Below are positions 26,070-34,211 of a stretch of DNA of 42,718 nt, in pieces. The stretch's first letter is position 1; the number at the start of each line of letters is the position of its first letter. The notes beneath the pieces were generated by a model that did not search any database, was not told where the DNA came from, and saw nothing but the letters and a program-made list of their open reading frames with translations. The position numbers and the translations under genes were made by a program. This stretch comes from CAZQYB01 sp964582985 (GTDB lineage Bacteria; Planctomycetota; Phycisphaerae; Sedimentisphaerales; Anaerobacaceae). The stretch spans positions 1-42,718 of the forward strand of contig CAZOUM010000020.1 of NCBI GenBank assembly GCA_964582985.1, in the 5' to 3' direction.

Positions 26070-27368
26070 ATGAAATTAGGTCTTCACTATGGCAAAGGTA
26101 TGGTGTCGCTGCAAATTCCCGAAGCGAACGTAAAGGAAGTCATACGGCCGTGGCAGGACGAGGGACAAGCAGACAACGCGACAGTTGTGCGCCAGGCGAT
26201 GACAGAGAAGGAGGTGGAGAACTTTCGAGACGAGGCTGCCGGCAAACGTCTGTGCGTACTGATAGACGACGGTACGCGTGATGAGCCGTTTGTTGATATA
26301 TTCGGCCAGCTCTTTGGCATCGTACAGGGTACTTCGCTGGTACGATTCCTAATCTGCACCGGAACGCACGATGCCGAGACTACGGAAAATTATAAAATCA
26401 GAGAGCAGATAGAAGGCGCAGCCGGGAAAGCAGGTATTAAGAATTTTGAGATTCATACTCACGACTGTGAGCGGGACACGTTCATAAAGGCGGGGCGAAC
26501 ATCGCGGGGCACAGAGGTGATATTCAATGATAAAGCCGATGATGTGGATGTATTCCTCGTGCTGTCGGATGTAAAGGTTCACTATTTTGCAGGTTATTCG
26601 AATCCGATTAAGAATTTCGTGCCGGGGATATGTGCATTTGAGACGGCTGAGCAGAACCATAGCTTGGCGCTTGACGACAAATCGACGTTTGCTGCTCATC
26701 CGTGGCATAAGGACGAAAACCGAAGAACCAATCCGGTCGCTGAGGATGAGCTGGAGGGGATGCGGCTGATTGTGAAGGACAGGCCGGTCTATGCGTTGGT
26801 CACTATCAGCACTTCGGGCAAAATACAGTGGGCGCGATTCGGACCTGTTGAAAGCGTAAGCAGTGAGGCCTTCGCTAAGACCGACAGAAGAAATACCCAT
26901 ACGGTAAGGCCGGTCGCTCGGCTGATTGTTTCGCCGGGTGGTTTTCCGAATGACGCGAGCCTTTACAATGCTCAAAGAGCTCTGGAGCTGACGAAAAACG
27001 CTCTTACGGATGGTGGCGAGGTCCTTTTTTTGGCGGCCTGTCCGGATGGTGTAGGGGAGAAGCGGACGATAGAGAACTTTTACAATCGTATGACTGCTCC
27101 GGTCGGTGAGATATTAGAATCAATTGAGAGCGAATACAAGCTATTCAGTCACAAGGCATATAAATTTGCCGAGTTGATAAGGCGATTGCGGCGAATCTGT
27201 ATATACTCCCAAATACCTGATGAGTTGATTGAAGCGGCTCATTTGCATCCCACACATAATCCACAGGCGGTAGTGGACAATTGGCTGGTCGAGGAGCCGG
27301 GCGTCGGTATCGCAGTCGTGGACGGAGCCAACAAAATAGCGCTGTATGCGAAAACTCAGGTTGGATAG
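26070..27368 (+). CDS. LarA-like nickel-pincer nucleotide racemase/epimerase homologue
   Basis: 432 residues, usual length for LarA (DUF2088). Residues that map to the lactate racemase active site are kept at the same spacing: D67-G-T-R70, H100 (GTH), H171, K181 (+10) and H197 (+26), the last two matching the cofactor-binding Lys and nickel-binding His. The normally Gly-rich GFSGGPK reads GYSNPIK. LarA enzymes invert alpha-hydroxy acids with a nickel-pincer nucleotide cofactor made by LarB, LarC and LarE, none of which is in the window. The substrate is likely a hydroxy acid other than, or besides, lactate. A weak promoter TTGATT-18-TAGATT precedes it. Confidence 0.85.
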   Translation: MKLGLHYGKGMVSLQIPEANVKEVIRPWQDEGQADNATVVRQAMTEKEVENFRDEAAGKRLCVLIDDGTRDEPFVDIFGQLFGIVQGTSLVRFLICTGTHDAETTENYKIREQIEGAAGKAGIKNFEIHTHDCERDTFIKAGRTSRGTEVIFNDKADDVDVFLVLSDVKVHYFAGYSNPIKNFVPGICAFETAEQNHSLALDDKSTFAAHPWHKDENRRTNPVAEDELEGMRLIVKDRPVYALVTISTSGKIQWARFGPVESVSSEAFAKTDRRNTHTVRPVARLIVSPGGFPNDASLYNAQRALELTKNALTDGGEVLFLAACPDGVGEKRTIENFYNRMTAPVGEILESIESEYKLFSHKAYKFAELIRRLRRICIYSQIPDELIEAAHLHPTHNPQAVVDNWLVEEPGVGIAVVDGANKIALYAKTQVG

Positions 27369-27833
27369 CCAACTCTTCTTCAGGACCGGTTCTGTCTGTT
27401 TTGGCCGGTGTTTGGCGAAACTTCGGGAAGAGAAAACGTCCGAGTCGGGAAACCTGATGTGCAGCCACTGCAGCCACTTTTAGTCCACCGATGTCAGAAG
27501 CGCGCTTACTATGAAAGACAGGGTGATTGGGGGACCACCTTGGCTTTTCTATCGGGCATTTTATACAAAAAACTGCGGGGCCGTTGTAATCTTCAGTGTC
27601 CGACGTTTGCCTTCAGCAGGGCTGCGAAGCGGAGCGGCAAGAGGCGTATGGGGGCCGGTCAGAAGGGGTAACTCCGCCTGGATGAGTAAACGGCTTTGCA
27701 GTCCACACAAGTTGCGGGGTCGAACGCTGCCCTAATCCGGAGTGTGGGCTGCAACCGTACTCAGCAACGTAGAATCTGCTGATTGCTCTGCCTGCGCGGG
27801 AGCCTTAGCGTATATGGCCTAAGCCAGTATTAC
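27369..27833. other. Intergenic region without a supported gene
   Basis: Convergent spacer between the LarA-like gene and a small membrane protein. Several short open frames exist on both strands, but none has a ribosome site plus recognisable composition. It may be decayed coding DNA. Confidence 0.4.
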
Positions 27834-28073
27834 TTACGCAATGGCTCTCTTTCTGTGGAACAGAAAGATAATAATAGCGAGAGCGATCAGACCGACGAGC
27901 CCGTTGTCACCGAGGGTATTGAGCAGTGCGGTGAGATTTGTGACAACTGTTCCAAAGAAGGGAACGGTGCCGGTGCCAAAGAGGATTTCAACTGCGACGC
28001 CCAGGGCGATCAACAACAAGGCAATCTCGGTGATCTCGCCCAGCCACCTTTTCATTTGTTCCAGAAACTGCAT
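27834..28073 (-). CDS. Small two-helix membrane protein, 79 residues
   Basis: The ATG at 28073 has AGGAG 8 nt upstream; the longer frame to 28109 lacks one. An amphipathic start (MQFLEQMKRWLGEITE) leads into helix 1 (about 16-33, IALLLIALGVAVEILFG). A Gly/Thr/Asn loop with PFFGTVVTNL follows, then helix 2 (about 57-72, GLVGLIALAIIIFLFHR) and a basic end. Regular Gly spacing suggests helix packing or oligomers. No known family is named with confidence. It stands alone on the minus strand. Confidence 0.75.
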   Translation of the reverse strand: MQFLEQMKRWLGEITEIALLLIALGVAVEILFGTGTVPFFGTVVTNLTALLNTLGDNGLVGLIALAIIIFLFHRKRAIA

Positions 28074-28519
28074 AACAAATTCTCCTAAATAAGGTAAATG
28101 AAACAACAACTTACTAACATTATTCTCGCATTTAAGTCGGCTTCTTCTTTAGATTCCTTTAATATTTATCGGCAGTATGTGAAGCGGCGTTTTTCGCACA
28201 CAGGGCGTAGTCTCGCGTACTCTGTAGGGGGAAACTGCGGCAAAAAGGCGTTATTAGTATTGGTAATGGGGTTTAGGGGCCTGCGGCGGGCGCAAAAGAA
28301 CTGATGATGTGTGCAGGTGCCCAAATCTGGTAATTCTGTATCATCCATAGACCGTGAGGGTGAGGCTCGAATAGGCTAAAGAAGGGCTTGGGCAGGTTAT
28401 CGGCTGTTAAAGGCGGGGTTTGCTCTGGTGTGATGGTGGGGGGGGGAAAATTACCGGCGACGTCAGCATGGTTACTGATTTTTTAATTGCGCGGCCGTGT
28501 TAAAATGGGCATTTTATGC
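28074..28519. other. Divergent intergenic region without a supported gene
   Basis: Separates two small membrane-protein genes that point away from each other. It contains a run of nine G followed by four A near 28440. No ORF with a ribosome site was seen. Confidence 0.4.
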
Positions 28520-28549
28520 TTGACTTTTGTTGTGAAAATAGGGTATACT
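28520..28549 (+). promoter_or_regulatory. Strong promoter 7 nt before an ATG (leaderless transcript)
   Basis: TTGACT (28520-28525), 18-nt spacer, TATACT (28544-28549). The expected first base is about 28556, the A of the ATG of the next gene. Confidence 0.65.
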
Positions 28550-28555
28550 GTTGTT

Positions 28556-28729
28556 ATGTTTACGCGATTTATGTCTTTTGTTTTACGGATATGGCTGATT
28601 GCAGCGTTCTGGGTGGTTGTGTGGCGGTTTGTGGAGCCCAGAACACAGGCGATGCGCATACTCCGGGCTGCCTTGCTGGTGCTTGGTCTTTTAGGCATCT
28701 TAGCCCTTTCGAGGTTCATGGGAGGGTAA
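28556..28729 (+). CDS. Small membrane protein, 57 residues, probably leaderless mRNA
   Basis: The frame is open upstream to 28487, but the promoter sits inside that extension, so the ATG at 28556 is the likely start. The product has two hydrophobic helices (SFVLRIWLIAAFWVVVW and AALLVLGLLGILAL) joined by a basic loop (RFVEPRTQAMRILR), so both ends may face the same side. There is no ribosome site, which fits leaderless translation. No family is recognised. It ends 29 nt before the convergent RNase HII-like gene. Confidence 0.6.
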   Translation: MFTRFMSFVLRIWLIAAFWVVVWRFVEPRTQAMRILRAALLVLGLLGILALSRFMGG

Positions 28730-28758
28730 TTCGCCGGGCGGAAGAGGAGGACGGGCTC

Positions 28759-29718
28759 TCACCTGCAGCGGATTAGCTGGTTCGTGTCAAATTTGATGTG
28801 CGGGAGGTTCGTTTTCACGTCGTGGATAAAACGCAGGCCGTCTTTCCAGTACCCTGCAGTCGGTCGTAAGCCTGTGTGGAAACGCGCGAAATAGCGGTTG
28901 ATATTGTCGACCAGGAGTTCGCGCACGTACTTGCTCAGCATTGATGCCAGCGATACAGGGAGAAAGTGGTCGTCGGCCTCGACAACAAAATGCAAACGCA
29001 TCTTTTTGCTTTTGGTTCTTAGTTCGTAGCTGCTGTGGGCAGTGCTTTCCCGGAGAATCTTCAATTCCATAGCAGGAAACATCCGCTGTAGGTTTTTTCG
29101 GTAACGCACACGTCCACCTTGCCTGTCGATTATGATTTGCAATTCTTTGCTTCCAAAATTGTCGAAAGCCGTTTTTATGAGTTGCGAGGTGGCGGTAAAA
29201 AGAACAGTGGCTTTGTTTTTCACATTGTCCATCATTTTGTTGTAGTACGCCACATCCAGACAACAGCTGCGAACAGTCAACAGTTCGATGCCATTTGAGG
29301 CCAAGTCACTTTTTACTACTGACGAAGCAATTGCCATATCTGCTTGTTCGGTCGAAATAAGGTAGTTGTCGGCTTCTTTGTACCAGGGATAGGTCTGCAA
29401 TCTCTCAAGGGAGTCCGGAGACAACATGGTCAATAATTCGGTTAGGCTCTCAGGCTGTTTATAAAGGCATCTTAGGCACGCAAGGACTGTTCGCTGCAGG
29501 TGTTTGATTCCCAGCGATTTGCTGTAGGCTTTTTTGCTGTCGGTGATAAGGAGTCGGCCGGCCAGGCGTTTTCTTTTCTTGCCGACGCTTTTTTGCAGAA
29601 CCTGCCAGAGGTCAGCTTTTACAAGGCGACTTGGAAGCGAGAAGGTGCTCGATGATACAACTAACGGCCCCAGAATCGGGCCGAAGCCGGCTTCATCAAT
29701 CCCTACTAAAACGGCCAT
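28759..29718 (-). CDS. Divergent, long RNase HII-like protein
   Basis: 319 residues, against about 200 for ordinary RNase HII. The catalytic set is visible: GIDEAGFGPILGPLV with D8 and E9, TDSKK (59-63), D198 in IIDRQGG, and D249 before PVSLASMLSKYVRE, which lines up with the last catalytic Asp and the S-A-A-S-I-L-A-K helix of RNase HII. About 100 extra residues lie between DSKK and D198 (about 90-180). RNase HII cuts RNA at ribonucleotides embedded in DNA. The insert and changed helix suggest another hybrid substrate or a regulated form. There is no N-terminal RNase HIII domain. The ATG at 29718 has AAGGA upstream. Confidence 0.75.
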   Translation of the reverse strand: MAVLVGIDEAGFGPILGPLVVSSSTFSLPSRLVKADLWQVLQKSVGKKRKRLAGRLLITDSKKAYSKSLGIKHLQRTVLACLRCLYKQPESLTELLTMLSPDSLERLQTYPWYKEADNYLISTEQADMAIASSVVKSDLASNGIELLTVRSCCLDVAYYNKMMDNVKNKATVLFTATSQLIKTAFDNFGSKELQIIIDRQGGRVRYRKNLQRMFPAMELKILRESTAHSSYELRTKSKKMRLHFVVEADDHFLPVSLASMLSKYVRELLVDNINRYFARFHTGLRPTAGYWKDGLRFIHDVKTNLPHIKFDTNQLIRCR

Positions 29719-29787
29719 CCGTGTAATTCCTTATCGTCCTTGCAAAGATTCCGATTTTTTAGACGTCGCGAACGAGCTTCCTGAGAT

Positions 29788-29861
29788 TATCCCCGGTGCG
29801 ACTCGAACGCACAACCTCTGGCTCCGGAGGCCAGCGCTCTATCCAATTGAGCTACGGGGAC
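29788..29861 (-). tRNA. tRNA-Arg (anticodon CCG)
   Basis: On the minus strand the acceptor GTCCCCG pairs with CGGGGAT (first pair G-U), discriminator A. The D arm is GCTCAATTGGATAGAGC. The anticodon stem CTGGC/GCCAG encloses CTCCGGA with anticodon CCG. The T arm is GTGCG-TTCGAGT-CGCAC. CCA is not encoded. It reads the rare codon CGG. Confidence 0.94.
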
Positions 29862-29976
29862 GAAGACTTTCTGCTTATCTATTACGTCAGGACGGCGAAT
29901 TAGTCAAGAATTTACCGGGCATTGCAGGCTTCATGTGATTCCACGGCAGTTTTCTCGTGCAGATTTTCCCTCCATA

Positions 29977-29985
29977 TGTTATAAT
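29977..29985 (+). promoter_or_regulatory. Extended -10 promoter of the aspartic protease-like gene
   Basis: TGT-TATAAT with no clear -35, 35 nt before the chosen ATG at 30020. Confidence 0.45.
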
Positions 29986-30019
29986 GAGCGGTGTCATTCT
30001 GGAAAGGGGTGATGACCGG

Positions 30020-31666
30020 ATGTTAAAGAATAAGGACTCTTCTCATTTGAAGACGTTGTTTCCCCTGCTGCTCGTTGTGGTTTTGTTCTGGACTTCGACG
30101 GTTCAGGCAGGGCGACCCGGCTGGCAGCGGCAGGAGGTGGACTTGCGTGTGACGGGGGGCGGCCGCATCAAGGCTGTTTACCATCCCCCTGATAAACCAG
30201 TGCCGACACTCGCCAAACGAGGACGCGGCCAGCGGAAGCGGCTGCGCAAGAAGACCCTGCCACCTGACACAGCTACCAGGCTTTCGCCGCTCGCTGAAGA
30301 ATTGGCAATGGCAATCTTTGCCACCGTCATTGATTCGCCTCCCATAGGCGGCTTTGTGCCTTTGGTCGCTGTTGGCGTTACTGATAAGCGTCATCACTGG
30401 TCAGATTGGATATTCGATGCCAAGGACACAAACTCTGTCGAAGGCAATTATCTGACTGCCAATCCCGAGGCCGACTATGCCGTTGGTATCTTTGACACCG
30501 GCGCCAGTGGTCACGTAATGGCCCACGATGCAGCCACGCAGGCAGGCCTTTCTGGTGATTATTTAACTTCGACTATGGTCGCAATCAGCGGCGTTACGGG
30601 CTCGGTCTGGGCCGTGGTGAGCCAGCCGATAGGCATTTTTGTTGATGGAATCGGCGCAATAGAGCCCAACGGACTGCTCTATGATACCTCGGGGATGGTC
30701 GGTGAGTGGAATACGGCTATTCTCGTTGGCGACGCGGTCGAATCACCGAATTTGCCAACGGTGATTGGTTCGCCTCTTTCGGTCTATTTTGCTACTGAGT
30801 TCCGCAACGACCAGCAAATTACAGCCACCCACAACGGCGAAGATTTCAACAGTCCCGACATATTCTTCTATGAGCTTTCTGACCCCTGCTGCCCGAGCTA
30901 TCCGAATGAAATACCTCTGGAGCTGCGTCCGTCGTTCGGTGCTTTTGGTGTTCAGTATGTTTTCGACCCTTATGACCCGTCGTTTTCGCCCATAACCCCT
31001 TCCGTAATAATGGGGGCAGGTCTGCAGCCACTGCAGAGCGTCTTTTTTGTCCACAGTGTGGACCTTTACGAAAAGGGAAAAAGTGCAATTGACAAAGACC
31101 GCTTTATACTTGACACCGGTGCCCAGGTTACCGTCATCGGCTCAAGGATAGTGGCGAGGCTGAAGCTTCACCCGGACCATCCCGATTTCGAGGTTCCGGT
31201 ACAGGGGGTTACCGGCGATAGCATTATGGCCCCCGGCTTTTTCGTCGATTCGATTGATATACCTGCCATTGGCGAATGGCTCTCGTTCACAGACGTGCCG
31301 GTCATTTTCCTTGACGTTTTTTCTCCGGAGGGTGGGACGCTGGATGGTATAATCGGGATGAATCTTTTCACGGAGTTCAACTTTGTCCTTCGCGGCGGCG
31401 GTTTCATGTTGGAGGATGACCCGCGCATTGAATTCGGGCCCATACCTATTCCCATTGTTGGCGACATAGCTCCGAGAGGCGGTGACGGCGCGGTCGATTT
31501 CTTCGACCTGGACGTTTTTTCGAAGGCCTGGCTGGCGACCAAAGAGCCTCGCTCGCCGAATTGGGACCCAAAATGTGATATGGCCCCTGAGCCTGTCACC
31601 GATGGTAAGGTCGACTTCCTTGATTACGCCGTCCTCGCCGAACATTGGCGGGAAACCACCCCTTAA
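30020..31666 (+). CDS. Secreted pepsin-like (double DTG) aspartic protease-like protein with dockerin-like tail
   Basis: 548 residues from the ATG at 30020, just after GGGGTGAT; an upstream start at 29957 is unlikely because the promoter lies inside it. The signal peptide ends at about TVQA (30). A basic linker follows (about 65-80). Lobe 1 has FDTGASG with D159 and the hydrophobic-hydrophobic-Gly motif VIG (248-250). Lobe 2 has LDTGAQV with D365 and IIG (444-446). This is the bilobal plan of pepsins, with both aspartates in one chain, whereas retropepsins dimerise. The last 65 residues (about 481-545) are a two-repeat dockerin-like module. Likely secreted or surface-bound. Activity is inferred, not shown. 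Confidence 0.8.
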   Translation: MLKNKDSSHLKTLFPLLLVVVLFWTSTVQAGRPGWQRQEVDLRVTGGGRIKAVYHPPDKPVPTLAKRGRGQRKRLRKKTLPPDTATRLSPLAEELAMAIFATVIDSPPIGGFVPLVAVGVTDKRHHWSDWIFDAKDTNSVEGNYLTANPEADYAVGIFDTGASGHVMAHDAATQAGLSGDYLTSTMVAISGVTGSVWAVVSQPIGIFVDGIGAIEPNGLLYDTSGMVGEWNTAILVGDAVESPNLPTVIGSPLSVYFATEFRNDQQITATHNGEDFNSPDIFFYELSDPCCPSYPNEIPLELRPSFGAFGVQYVFDPYDPSFSPITPSVIMGAGLQPLQSVFFVHSVDLYEKGKSAIDKDRFILDTGAQVTVIGSRIVARLKLHPDHPDFEVPVQGVTGDSIMAPGFFVDSIDIPAIGEWLSFTDVPVIFLDVFSPEGGTLDGIIGMNLFTEFNFVLRGGGFMLEDDPRIEFGPIPIPIVGDIAPRGGDGAVDFFDLDVFSKAWLATKEPRSPNWDPKCDMAPEPVTDGKVDFLDYAVLAEHWRETTP

Positions 31667-31722
31667 GTTCCTCATCGGCTACAAACACTCTTGTTACACT
31701 TTGACCTGCTTCTGGTAACTGT

Positions 31723-31751
31723 TTGACATACCCACAGTTCACAAATATGAT
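31723..31751 (+). promoter_or_regulatory. Strong promoter of the Kdo transferase gene
   Basis: Perfect TTGACA (31723-31728), 17-nt spacer, TATGAT (31746-31751). The leader to the ATG at 31782 is about 24 nt. Confidence 0.7.
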
Positions 31752-31781
31752 TATGCCGTTGTTGTTTTGCAGGGATTGCCA

Positions 31782-33077
31782 ATGAGGATTGTCATTGATT
31801 TTGTATATTTGCTGGCCGTCGTGGCTATAAGTCCTGTGGCTATATATCGCGTCATCAGGCACAAGCGCTACCGGACCGGCTGGGCCCAGCGTCTTGGTAA
31901 AATTGCTCGCAGATGTCCTGCCAGGAAATGTATCTGGCTCCACGCAGTAAGCGTCGGCGAAGTTAATTCGACCAAGAGCATCGTTGAAGAGCTTGAAAAT
32001 AGATTCGGCGATTTTGAAATCGTAATCAGCAGTACCACCGACACCGGCTTCGCACGGGCAAATACGCTTTTCGGGACCAGGCACACGGTCGTTTACTTTC
32101 CTTTCGATTTTTCCTGGATAATGAAACGTGCATTCCGCAATATCCGTCCATCTATTTGTTTGTTTATGGAGCTGGAAGTTTGGCCCAATCTGGTGCAAAT
32201 AGCTCGGCGGCTCGGTGTCCCTGTTGTGGTAATCAACGGCAGAATGAGTGACAAAAGTTTTTCCCGATACAGCAAAATAAAGCCGATTGCCAAAAGAATA
32301 TTCCAAAACGTCAGTCTTGTTCTTGCCCAGACAGATGAGTACGCTCAGCGTTTTAGAGGAATTGGTGTCTCGGACGAAAGAGTAATTGTTACGGGTTCGC
32401 TAAAATATGACACCGCTCAAATCACGGACCGAATCGACGGTGCTGATGCCTTGGCCGCACAACTTAATATCGGCGACGGGAGATTGTGGGTTGCAGGCGG
32501 CACCGGCCCGGGAGAAGAAAAAATCATCCTCAACGTTTTCAAAGATTTGACGGAGTTGGAACAGTTCAGCGACCTGCGGCTTGTGATAGTGCCCAGAAAG
32601 CCCGAAAGATTTGACGAGGTTGCCCAGGTCATAGGCGACGCCGGCTTCGATTTTGTCCGCTACAGCGCCGTTAAGAATACCGATGAGCGCAAGTCTGACA
32701 AATCGTCTGTTATTCTTGGTGATACTATGGGCGATTTGCGGAAATTCTATTCGCTTGCGACTATTATTTTCGTTGGCCGGTCGCTTGTGCCGATGGGCGG
32801 CTCTGATATGATGGAAGCGGCTGCTCTGGGCAAGTGCACTATATTCGGCCCACACGCCTCGAATTTCAAGCAAACCGTAGACGTACTTCTTAAAGGTGAG
32901 GGCGCAATTATGGTTGAAGACAGAAACCAGCTTTTGGAAACAATGCGGAAGTGTCTTACTGAGCCGGACTTCGCCAAACGAATTGCCCAAAACGGCCGCG
33001 AGGTAATCAGAAAAAACCAGGGCGCAACCCGAAAAACCATAGACCAAATCGCAAAATTCCTAAATGCCGGTTTATAA
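31782..33077 (+). CDS. waaA: 3-deoxy-D-manno-octulosonic acid (Kdo) transferase
   Basis: 431 residues from the ATG at 31782, which has AGGGA 8 nt upstream. There is an N-terminal membrane anchor (about 8-25), then the GT30 signature WLHAVSVGE with catalytic Glu60, ISSTTDTGFARA, FPFDFSW, LFMELEVWPN, and the C-terminal nucleotide-binding domain with FVGRSLVPMGGSDMMEAAALG. The enzyme adds Kdo from CMP-Kdo to lipid IVA at the cytoplasmic face of the inner membrane, so the cell makes an LPS-type outer membrane. No other lipid A genes are next to it. Confidence 0.95.
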   Translation: MRIVIDFVYLLAVVAISPVAIYRVIRHKRYRTGWAQRLGKIARRCPARKCIWLHAVSVGEVNSTKSIVEELENRFGDFEIVISSTTDTGFARANTLFGTRHTVVYFPFDFSWIMKRAFRNIRPSICLFMELEVWPNLVQIARRLGVPVVVINGRMSDKSFSRYSKIKPIAKRIFQNVSLVLAQTDEYAQRFRGIGVSDERVIVTGSLKYDTAQITDRIDGADALAAQLNIGDGRLWVAGGTGPGEEKIILNVFKDLTELEQFSDLRLVIVPRKPERFDEVAQVIGDAGFDFVRYSAVKNTDERKSDKSSVILGDTMGDLRKFYSLATIIFVGRSLVPMGGSDMMEAAALGKCTIFGPHASNFKQTVDVLLKGEGAIMVEDRNQLLETMRKCLTEPDFAKRIAQNGREVIRKNQGATRKTIDQIAKFLNAGL

Positions 33078-33218
33078 GACAGCAGCCTGGTTAGGGGACG
33101 ATTTTAATATGGAGTCAGCGATATACAGAAAATCATATCCGACAGATATTTCAGTATTATCTTACAATGCCTTGATGTAAGCCTGCATTACCGTGATTTA
33201 AACTGCCTGTTTAACCAT

Positions 33219-33674
33219 TCAGATAGAGCCCTTTTTGTTAAGCTCTTTTTGCATTTGTCTGCGTTGTTTGATGCCCCAAAATAATCCAATGATACAAATA
33301 ATAAAGATTGTTACCACGCCTGAATACCATCGACGCATAAAAGGGGCAGTTCCTCTCAGGGTAACAAGCGCATACTGTGAACCATTGTTAACTGATTTAT
33401 AATTCGGCAGCACATGGGAATCCCAGATATCTCCCTTTGTTAATGTAGTACCGCTTGACAACGTAACTGTTCTATTTTCCGGATTTGATAATTGCTTATA
33501 GTCTTCTTCTGTGATGACTTCAACATTGTAATGTTCCGGATTGAGAAGACGGTACTGCGAATCATAATGCACAAACCGCATAAAAACTGTATTGCTTATG
33601 ATCCACATAGCAGTAAGTGCACAGAAGCACACCAGAGGGATATTATTTCTCTTACCTTTTAATGTAGCTTTCAT
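33219..33674 (-). CDS. Membrane protein of unknown function, 151 residues
   Basis: The ATG at 33674 has GGGAG close upstream. Helix 1 (about 13-32, IPLVCFCALTAMWIISNTVF) and helix 2 (about 117-135, SGVVTIFIICIIGLFWGI) flank an extracytoplasmic part of about 80 residues rich in Asn, Thr and Tyr. The end is basic (KQRRQMQKELNKKG). The gene is AT-richer than the core genes and lies directly beside an IS remnant whose end sits about 50 nt upstream of its ATG, so it looks acquired. No family is recognised. Confidence 0.65.
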   Translation of the reverse strand: MKATLKGKRNNIPLVCFCALTAMWIISNTVFMRFVHYDSQYRLLNPEHYNVEVITEEDYKQLSNPENRTVTLSSGTTLTKGDIWDSHVLPNYKSVNNGSQYALVTLRGTAPFMRRWYSGVVTIFIICIIGLFWGIKQRRQMQKELNKKGSI

Positions 33675-33721
33675 TCTTTCTCCCTTTAACTTTCACACCT
33701 GTCACTGTTTTTACCAATTAT

Positions 33722-33952
33722 AACTGACATTTCCCATTTACACGGTTTAAAAGCATACTTCTCTGAACGGCATCAATAACCTTACAAAACTTACCTTGAG
33801 CTATCAAGAATTTTCTTTTCCGAGGCAGTTTTACTAAAAATATGCATGAAAACACGTTTATTTATGCCCCGCCTTTCTTCCAATACCTACTTTTGCACAG
33901 ACCATGACCGCTCGCACCTTCATAAATCCAAGTTTTTCAGCAATTCTTATCA
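33722..33952 (-). repeat. 3' non-coding end of a decayed IS1380-type element (copy 1)
   Basis: Shares AACTGACATTTCCCATTTA (33722-33740, 19 of 19 bases) and a degenerate segment around 33783-33808 with 36735-36753 and 36903-36928. The order and orientation are the same in both places. It follows the transposase remnant directly and looks like the right end of the element. Copy 1 lacks the 110-bp palindromic insert found in copy 2. Confidence 0.55.
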
Positions 33953-34189
33953 TTAGCCATACCCAATGGGCACCGGCTTAAATCGATGGATACGTTCAAG
34001 GATTTCCTAGAACAGGGATTTTGACACCATCACCTCTGCCATCTGAAATATCACATATCTTGAATGCCTTATCACTTTGGCACCGATCTTTATCAGTTTC
34101 ACTTGGAGTGTCCTAAGCGACCAGTCCCTTATCCTCTTTGGTAAAGCCGAAAGGCTATGCAGGGTGTTCTTACGTGCAAACAACAATAG
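33953..34189 (-). pseudogene. IS1380-family transposase, decayed C-terminal remnant
   Basis: The minus frame reads LPKRIRDWSLRTLQVKLIKI, then GAKVIRHSRYVIFQMAEVMV, which is the conserved C-terminal WSL-TL-KLIKIGAKV-RHSRY-FQMAEV block of IS1380-type DDE transposases. It is broken: a stop lies just upstream at 34190-34192, and a TAG interrupts SKSLF-stop-EILERI. The N-terminal and catalytic parts are missing, and the sulfatase stop lies only 22 nt away. So the element is dead and truncated. Confidence 0.72.
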
Positions 34190-34211
34190 TCAGCGTTCGA
34201 CTGTTCGGTGA

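Noticed and set aside
27408..27735. Two overlapping plus-strand ORFs of 87 and 74 residues
   Set aside because: No ribosome sites, Arg/Gly-rich translation of GC-rich intergenic DNA, no recognisable family.
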